Shown: piece by piece, positions 56,791 through 64,000 of the stretch
Position numbering within the stretch: position 1 is the stretch's first letter
How the letters are laid out: each line of letters opens with the position of its first letter
Assembly (NCBI GenBank): GCA_963971285.1
Contig: OZ020259.1
Span: 7,812,001-7,876,000 of the forward strand
Direction of reading: 5' to 3'
Origin: Astropecten irregularis
Taxonomy: Eukaryota > Echinodermata > Asteroidea > Paxillosida > Astropectinidae
DNA length: 64,000 nt
The notes under the pieces: generated by a model
Database searches by the model: none
Told to the model about the DNA's origin: nothing
What the model saw: the letters and a program-made list of their open reading frames with translations, nothing else
Program-made: the position numbers and the translations under genes

Positions 56791-57039
56791 CCCGACTGAA
56801 AGAAGCACCTCAGGAACCCTTTAAGTAACCTACCCTACACTGCAAAAAAAAAAACCCACAATTATGGGGGAACACGAGGTAATCATTGCGGTTATTACTT
56901 TATTTTTCTTCGATTGATTATTCTTTTCTTTTAGTGCTATTTTTCAAAAACAAACAAACAAACAAACAAACAGTTCTGTCATAAACAAAATGACACCAAA
57001 ACATTATAGGCCTATTTATTTGAACGGTTACGCCCAAAA

Positions 57040-57770
57040 GGAGAAAATTGTACTGGGGCCAATTTCATGGATCTGATGAATAAGCAAAAAAATGCTTAGC
57101 ACATCACGTTATGCTTAATAAAACAATCCAGGACATACCTACAAAAATCCATTTTTTCCCTGGAAAATAGTGTTTCACTGAGCAGGTAAACCCAGGGTGA
57201 ACAAGAAATTAATATTTAAGACAAATGTCCTGGATAGCAATTCTTGTTGTGATAAGCAGGGCCGTGAAAGTGGACCCCGGTCTCCCCTCCCCCTACGGCA
57301 AAATGTAATGCTTGATTTTGTCATCGTCTTCATCTTGTGTAAAGACTTCTACCTGGCTGGTTGTGCTGGTCTGCATTGGGTGTGCCATTGCAGCACTCAA
57401 CCCAGGTTATTCCGAAGACGAAGAAACACGAAAGAATGTTGTCCGTGAGTAAACTTAACAGCATCCATCAACGAAAACCAAATGATACCTGGACATAATT
57501 AATTGATGGCTGTTTCTTTTCTTCTAATTACCGTCATTTATCTGTTATTGTCCTCCTCCCCTCCCACAAAAAAAAAAAACATTACCCTAACATCCACTCT
57601 CAAATTCCCTAACATTATCCTGTTTTCTTCTGGGATATAACCAGGGGCAAATTACATAGAGCTGCTTAAGCACAAACATATATTTAAGATGCATCTTGGT
57701 AAATGAAATCTGTTTGTCAAAAAGAAAAAAACTCCTCGTGAACGTTATGCTCAGCAAACAATGTCTCAAT
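57040..57770. repeat. GGGCCAATTTCAT-type repeat fragments
   Basis: GGGGCCAATTTCATGGATCT (57055) and GGGGCAAATTACATAGAGCT (57646) resemble 21895 and 37487 (GGGCCAATTTCATAAAGCTG). They are short members of a dispersed family; the class is unknown. The DNA between them holds no recognised gene. Confidence 0.45.
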
Positions 57771-57950
57771 ACAAATGTTTCGCATTCATAATAGAATCCA
57801 CTACATTTTATTTTTATCTAACTTCATATCCTTACATTTTCTTTAGTCCCAAATTCCCGTGAACATTCAATAAGGTCAAATTGTGGTGTTATTTGCAAAT
57901 TTTACGTTAAAACCTTAAGCTTTGAAAAAATCAAGACAAATTTTAGTTAA

Positions 57951-58262
57951 AGGAAATGTTATATTTTTGTTTTTGTCAAAGAAATGCAAGCCCACGGGCT
58001 GAAATGGCAAGGAAGATAATTCCCTCTATGGAATTTCCCGTCCCATACAACGCCCACATCTTGAAAAACAAAAACAGTGAAATCCGCTTACAGTGATCCT
58101 TGTATTTATAATTTGCTTACCTTCAAAAGAACAAAATTTATTTTGGTCTTTGATTATACTATTGTTCTTGATAAAAACAGCATCGACATCTTATACCCTG
58201 TAAGTTAAATTTAAATCTGTGAAGATTTCTATTCCGGTATTATGCCAAAGTTTGATATCAAC
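57951..58262 (+). mobile_element. T1 MITE, diverged copy
   Basis: TTAA at 57947-57950 is followed by AGGAAATGTTATATTTTTG. The interior has TTGTCAAAGAAATGCAAGCC, ATACCCTGTAAGTTA and TCTGTGAAGATTT as in other copies. The right terminus is eroded. Confidence 0.7.
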
Positions 58263-59310
58263 AAATAAAAAAAAGTTGATGCGTTGCACTGGAATCATAT
58301 AAGAACATAGAAGATAAAGTAAAAACAGTGCACAATAAAGTTATAGATTCCCCAAGCTTTCGGTGCGATGCACCATTCTTCAGGGAAATGGAAATGCATT
58401 GAACCCGATGTTCATTCTGTCAGGGTGGAGCGTGCTTAGTTGGAATATGATTCGCTATTCCAAAGAATGTAGTTCTTTACACGGCAGGATATTGAACAGT
58501 ATTTTTCGGCGTCTACACCTTAAGGCTTTTTCCATGATAAAGTCGTTAGACTATCAAGAGGTCCTCATCCTGATGATAATCCTGCTGCCAACGCCTTTGA
58601 CAGACTGGTTCCTCGTTTTGCCAGCTGGAGTCCGCCCTCTGGCCTCAACAAATATCACGATCTCTTTATTGTGCACTGTTTTAACTGTTCCTTCTATGTT
58701 CTTAAAGTTTGATAGTATACCGTTAACATTTTAAGCATAATTAATAAAAAAACAAAAACAATAAATGTCAAGATATCCAATTAGGATACACATTTATTTC
58801 TTGTTTAAATCAGAATAAATTGAATCGAAGTACAAATTATTTCTTTGTAAAAATCTTATATACCCTTGTTAAGTAGTTTTGTGAGGTAAGGAATTGAAGT
58901 TTTTTTGTACCTATCCACCCAAATTTTATGTTAGGTCTTAGGTCGTTTTTGCCGAAGATTGGAAAACAAGTTTGGATGCAACGAAGGATTTAGCAAATTG
59001 TAAACCAGAAGAGTTTTCTCTTGCGACCCAAAGTTTCAACATCTAATTTCTACAGGACATCATCATACATTTAATAATTAGAACCTGAAAATGATTTATA
59101 TAATATACATAAACGTTGGTGTGATGTTAAACACGGGTGCCAAACAGGTGCCACTTATTCAACAAACATATTATTTGTTACAATATCTTTCCGAGGGACA
59201 CCAAACTTTTTAAGACGAGAGAATGGAGACGTCAGTTTCCTTTTCAAATCATTTGTTGTGTACCACGTTGAACTATTTTGAATCAATACTCCATATAATT
59301 ATGTTATATA
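58263..59310. other. No gene recognised
   Basis: AT-rich. A few short frames exist but none resembles a known protein. Confidence 0.4.
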
Positions 59311-59445
59311 ATCAGTTGGTAGAGCGCCTGAATGGTATTCAGGAGGTCGCCGAATCAGATCCCACTCTAGTCAATATGTATGTGTGTACCTTTCAATGAC
59401 TTAACCCTTCAGTCAGATTCTTGTGTGGTTATTATAGAGGGCAGG
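59311..59445 (+). repeat. tRNA-headed repeat, copy III (5' truncated)
   Basis: TCAGTTGGTAGAGCGCCTGA and a well-paired anticodon arm (CCTGA, loop with GGT, TCAGG) are followed by TTTCAATGACTTAACC and CAGTCAGATTCTTGTGTGG, as in copy I. The acceptor 5' half and the B box are degraded. Confidence 0.65.
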
Positions 59446-59552
59446 TCAGTTCAATCGTTCCTAATATAAAACCGCACGGCTTTACATTAATAGATGGATT
59501 GAGAGTAAAAATAACAATAACGGCTGGTTTTATGTGGTCAGTTTTGTATGTC

Positions 59553-60490
59553 AAGCCCTTTAACACCGAGCCTTACGTACAGTTGCGTAGCTTTGAGTAG
59601 CGATTATACGCTGCCCAACGCTGTTCCTACGCTGTTCAGCGCTAGTCTACGCTGGCTTACGTGGCAATACGCCGAGTACACAGAAGGAGTACGCGACATG
59701 TACGCACGAAATTAAACATGTTTAATTTGTTCGCGAACTTTTGGCGTAGAGCACTGGATACCGGACGTACGCAGTATTAGCGAGCTTTAGTTTTACGACG
59801 GAGAGCACAGAATATGGGAGGATTACAGACCGCCACAGTCCCCGTACCCAAGCTCCCGCGGGCCTGTGTGGAAGCAGTTCCGTCACGCGGAGGGTACGGG
59901 AAGTGTGCTGCGACCGCCCTCCACGTTAAAATATAAATAATGTTTACATTTATTGCAACAAGGCGAACCTTCACCGCGTGCGAGAGACACTTGTATATAG
60001 TTATGTCATGTGGTAGCTGTGGTGTACTGTACAGTATGTACTGTATGCACTGAGCGTACCGACTGCTGGACCGGACGCTATTTCCCCTCACTACCGTCGC
60101 AGATTTCAACGGTACGGGGACTTGCAGATTTTCGCGCATGCGCCGATCAAACTTTGGCTCGAATTACCGTACTAGATTCCTCCCGTCGTAAAACGAAAGC
60201 TCGCTATTTACGCTAGTCTACGGAACACTACGCTACTGTGCGCCATTCCTATACGCAATAATACGCTGCCCTACGTCTATTGTATATGCAATCCTACGCG
60301 CCTGTACGCCAATTATTATTACATGCATTCTGGTAGGTACGCGGTGCCTCTGCACAGGGTACGTACGCAACCATACGCCGTCACTCTACGCACATTTGCG
60401 TGGGCCCACCTTGAGTGCGCAGTCTTAATTCAGCGTACAGGATACGCAACACTACGCAACTCTACGTAGGTCCGGTGTGAAAGGGGCTTT
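59553..60490. mobile_element. About 940-bp TIR element with CCCTTTCACACC-type ends
   Basis: AAGCCCTTTAACACCGAGCC at the left is matched by the complement of the right end (AAGCCCCTTTCACACCGGAC); both then read on to AGTTGCGTAG. The interior is rich in TACGC units. A second element (59779-60205) is nested inside. Confidence 0.75.
59779..60205. mobile_element. 427-bp nested TIR element
   Basis: AGCGAGCTTTAGTTTTACGA at the left is inverted at the right (one mismatch). ATT stands outside each end, a possible 3-bp duplication. A 120-codon minus-strand frame crosses it but shows no known domain. Confidence 0.7.
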
Positions 60491-61376
60491 AACCGCAACT
60501 CTGTTTTTTCACAATTTACATAGTTTCGGGGACGGCGCTTTCCAAGTTTAATCAACTTTTGAGTCGTAAGTATACCAGATCCAGGTTTATCTATAATAAG
60601 ACGGCCCTTTCCCTTATGCAGATAACCACATGAATTATCTCGCCATGTCGGCCCCTAAAAAGCCCAGCAAGTCGACTTATCGAGATCCTGGCAAGATGAC
60701 CTCGTGGCAACGACGATGTCGACACGGTGTGATAATTTATCAGACGATTTACAGGAACAAATGAAACAATTTGACATGATAGTTAAGAAGTTTAACAACT
60801 GCAAATCATTCTTTCCAGATAAGCACATAATGTATCCCGCCAAGTCGACTAATGAGTTGTAATAGTCATGTTGTCTCAATGATTATCACAACAAAATGAC
60901 TATTTTTTCGAAAAATTGATATAATGTTATTATTTACAGGTCTAAGCCAAAAAAGGTAAATCTAAAAAAGTCGTCTTATCCTGATAAATAAAGATAGTTA
61001 TAAGTCTAATTCGTATTTACATGAATTGTCAGTAAATGTCGACTTCTCAATTTGTCACTAAGTTATCATGTACGGACGTATTATCTCGACGAATCGATCA
61101 TTCGACTTTTATGGCTGAAGTTTTTGTTTAAGTCTTCGTGTTGAGATAATTGCAGCTTACACAAGCCAACTTTTACTAAACTAAAACGAGAACTCAGTGA
61201 GAGATTTATGTGGCGTATTGTATTAGATAGTAGAGCATCGTGGATACGAATATTGTGCAGTTTTGAATCAATCGGGTTAGTTTTGCAAGGTTATAATTTA
61301 GGCCATTATGATTGGTTATGTTCGAAATTGATATCTTGATACTTGTTTTTTTCTCTTGTTTACATTGTTTACACAG
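60491..61376. other. Unassigned
   Basis: Contains repeated GTCGACTTATCGAGAT-like and ATTATCTCG words near 60610-60680 and 61040-61090, hinting at a decayed inverted repeat. No gene was recognised. Confidence 0.35.
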
Positions 61377-62606
61377 AGCTGAGCCAGATTAGCTCAAGAG
61401 AGTTGCCTGGCATCATGAAGAGAGGTAAGTACCTTGAATCAGGTTTCTAGTGTTATGAGGTAATGTGTGCATGACAGGACCATGGCAGGGATTGTACATT
61501 GTGCAGTTTTGAAACGATATCATGTTAAAAGTTTACGCGACTTTTATCTTAAGTCTAAGCGAAAATAAATTCCTTAAATTCATGAAACAAATTATCCACA
61601 CCGTTTAAGGATAATTTGAGTTGACGACTGTTTCAAATAATCGTTGTCGCCTATTTTCGAAAAAATGTAGTTCATGGATCGTAATCACGCGGAATCCAGT
61701 AAAAAAATGTCCTCCATTTAATCATTAAGTGAGTTACAGAATAGTTGTAGGGTATTTACAATGGTGTTTTCCCTTCTGGCATAGTAAAGAGTAAGGTAAT
61801 TTTACTATTGTGGCAGGCCATTGATGGAAGTCATCAGGTGTAGAAACGGTTGCTTTCTTGTTTTACACGTCTATATGTAAACCGTAGGCTAATGCTCGAT
61901 TTTCATTATTTACTCAGGCGCAGGGGAAATGGATTACAATTAAACTGTACAGCAAAGTGGAAGTAAGTACAGTATGTAGCTTGGTCCAGGTTTCTGCGAA
62001 ACGACATAGCGAATTTCCACCATGACATGTACATGTAATTTACATATCATGTCATGTTTAACGCCCAAATTAAATGCGGTAACCTTTTCTGGGTACTGAG
62101 ATTTTTGAAGTAATGAATGACTCGTTATATGTAATAATAAGGGTATGTTTTTAACGTCAAATTTGACCAACACTGCAATCTTAAAAAAAAAATCTAAATT
62201 TAGATCAAATTTTGTGTTTGGATGTTTCTCAGATCGCAATATTCACCCTTGACTCTTAAATGGAATTTGTGTTTGAGAATTCGGTCAAATGTTGATGGAC
62301 ACGCCCCATGTCAAAACCAAACATTGTCGGGACAAGCCATATCATCAAATGGATGATAAGATTGAAACAAAATCAAAACCTCACAGCAAACAAAGAAGTC
62401 AAACCTCCACACCCTGTTGGTTTGAATGAACACAAACACGATATAATCTATTGTTTCGTCTTTTCTTTTCTTTTCTGTTCTTTCTTTTCATAGAGTTCAC
62501 ATTTGTGTCTCAACAGTGTGAGGAAACGATATTGACACAACGAGTTCCGGACGGTGTCCCTTTGTCATACGGCAATGGAAATTCACCACCCAAATTTGAC
62601 CTTTGA
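61377..62606 (+). other. Weak two-exon candidate with good splice signals
   Basis: The first segment (61377-61424) lies between TTTACACAG and GTAAGT and carries ATG at 61415. The second begins at 62494 after TCTTTCTTTTCATAG. Joined in phase they read MKREFTFVSQQCEETIL... for 40 codons to a stop at 62604-62606. No domain was recognised, and a short frame of this size can arise by chance. Confidence 0.2.
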
Positions 62607-62621
62607 CCTTTGACCTTTGAC
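62595..62621 (-). promoter_or_regulatory. Tandem DR1 nuclear-receptor half-sites
   Basis: The minus strand reads TCAAAGGTCAAAGGTCAAAG continuing to a third AGGTCA. These are three AGGTCA half-sites each separated by one base, the known DR1 element for RXR heterodimers and HNF4. It could also be a chance 7-bp microsatellite. Directly downstream is the palindrome ATTCAAATTTGAAT. Confidence 0.45.
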
Positions 62622-62639
62622 ATTATTCAAATTTGAATG

Positions 62640-63494
62640 GGTATATTAATCGAACGGTGATGGTTATTATATTATTTATTGTTCAGATTATTTAAATCTG
62701 AAATTTACAAACTTTTGGATAATTGGGTCACTTACGCGGATGCAATATGAAGTACTAAACAAGGCTATGGTTGTACTTGCAAAACAAATCCTGAAACTGT
62801 AGCAAAAAATGCTGGTAATCAAAATATTCCTATATTTTTGAACAAGGAAACCGAAAACATCAATCTGACATAAGAATTACTCAAGATAAATCACATCAAT
62901 GGTTCAAGTTTTGTGGGAAATATATTCCTTAATGCTGGCATATACCACAAGGTTTGCATACAAAATGCCTAAACAATATAATTGCATCATTAAGTTGTAG
63001 TTAATGCATTATTGCATTTTTCGTTATTTCCCTTTTCGCCTGATTGATATTATTCTCTAATTGTATTGACATGTTAAAGCTGGTCTTAGGCCAATTCATA
63101 ATGCTTTAGTCATCTCTCCATACATGTCACGCCAATGGGCATGTGTTTTACGTCTTGTTCTTTTGTTCATTGCAATGTATTCTCTGTATTAGTCGTGTTG
63201 AAGCCAAATTAAAAAAAAAAACCACAATAATAATCAGCTTGTTTGTGACAATCGACAGTGAAATCACTATAGAACCTTTTTTTTAACTTTTACAATTATA
63301 TTAAATTGATTATATTTGCTTTGACTATCGTTATACTTGTAAGGTAAAGGTTGGTTACAAGGTTTGAAATAAATTTCCTCAAGCAAACTTGTCTGAGCAA
63401 ATGTTTAATTTTTTTCTTCTATTGTTGATAGTGTCCCTAATTTATCGCCCATTGCAATATATTGTTTTATGTACACCAACTTGCAAACAAAGAT
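62640..63494. other. No gene recognised
   Basis: AT-rich; nothing supported. Confidence 0.4.
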
Positions 63495-64000
63495 AATCAG
63501 CTAAGACCAGGTCAGACCAGGTTAGACCAGGTCAGACCAGGTCTAACCACATCTGACCAGGTCTGACCAGGTCTGACCAGGTCTGACCAGGTCTGACCAC
63601 GTCTCACAACATCTAACCACGTCTAACCACGTCTGACCACGTCTGATCACGTTTGACCATGTCTGAAGATGTGTGGCCACGTCTAACTACATATGACAAG
63701 GTCTGACCAGGTCTGACCATGTTTTATCACATCTAACCAAGTCTGACCACGTATAACCACATCGGACCACGGTAGACCATGTCTGACCAGGTATGACCAT
63801 GCCTGACCATGTTTGAACATGTATGACCAGGTATGACCAGGTCTGACCATATTTGACCACATCTAGCCACGTCTGACCACGTCTAACCACGTCTGACCTG
63901 GTATGACCATGTCTGACCTGGTATAACTTGTATGACCATGTCTGACCACGTTTGACCACGTTTGACCATGTCTGAACATGTCTGACCATGTTTGACCAGA
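63495..64000 (+). repeat. 10-bp tandem array (GTCTGACCAG type), runs off window
   Basis: About 50 units of GTCTGACC(A/T)(G/C)-like decamers with variants GTCTAACCAC, GTATGACCAG and GTTTGACCAT. It begins at about 63500 and continues to the window end. The minus-strand 100-codon frame rich in QTWS is a shadow of it. Confidence 0.93.

Noticed and set aside
59777-60139. 120-codon minus-strand frame
   Set aside because: Lies wholly within a nested non-autonomous element; no recognisable domain and no splice context.
63687-63989. 100-codon minus-strand frame rich in QTWS
   Set aside because: A reading of the 10-bp tandem array; no protein-like composition.

Overview
The window looks like animal nuclear DNA from a marine invertebrate, most likely an echinoderm. 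The evidence is secreted single-domain C-type lectins of the galactose (QPD) type, a fibrinogen-related protein with a PAN/apple-like lead-in, NHL-propeller remnants, LINE and Penelope-like fragments, and many short DNA transposons. The species cannot be fixed from sequence alone. There are no operons, CRISPR arrays or bacterial or viral genes. Almost every short open frame here is chance.

Only two protein genes look intact: a QPD C-type lectin (3012-3485, minus) and a larger CTLD protein lacking that motif (35167-35904, plus). Broken genes are a 3' lectin fragment (2426-2713), a lectin split by a LINE (17312-18534), a fibrinogen-related gene with one apparent frameshift (9618-10684), and two decayed NHL-like copies (about 24.9-25.4 and 27.1-27.7 kb). 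The lectins sit in duplicated cassettes. The flank downstream of the 2.4 kb lectin recurs in inverted orientation downstream of the 17.3 kb lectin, in part as a direct copy at 4.4-5.7 kb, and again at 36.6-38.3 kb.

Layout: 0-7 kb lectin cassettes with two abutting TTAA-flanked MITEs; 7-9.5 kb AT-rich, empty; 9.6-10.7 kb fibrinogen-related pseudogene; 11-17 kb dispersed repeats, a foldback with divergent tRNA-like ends, and triplicated lectin-upstream DNA; 17.3-22.6 kb the split lectin and its flank, holding a four-layer transposon nest; 22.7-23.4 kb another nested pair; 24.9-29.5 kb duplicated NHL cassettes with TGGTGATA-type satellites; 30.5-32.5 kb a 25-copy, 82-bp tandem array; 35-38.3 kb the second CTLD gene; 39.2-41.6 kb a dead LINE; 42-45.4 kb a 3.3-kb inverted-repeat element with splice-like signals; 46-51 kb tRNA-headed repeats; 52.4-54.6 kb a foldback element whose arms are palindromic arrays; 55-60.5 kb more inverted-repeat elements; 63.5-64 kb a 10-bp tandem array running off the window.

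Many insertions can be ordered because target-site duplications (8, 9 or 4 bp) are exact and several empty sites are present elsewhere in the window. Superfamily names given from duplication length are inference.
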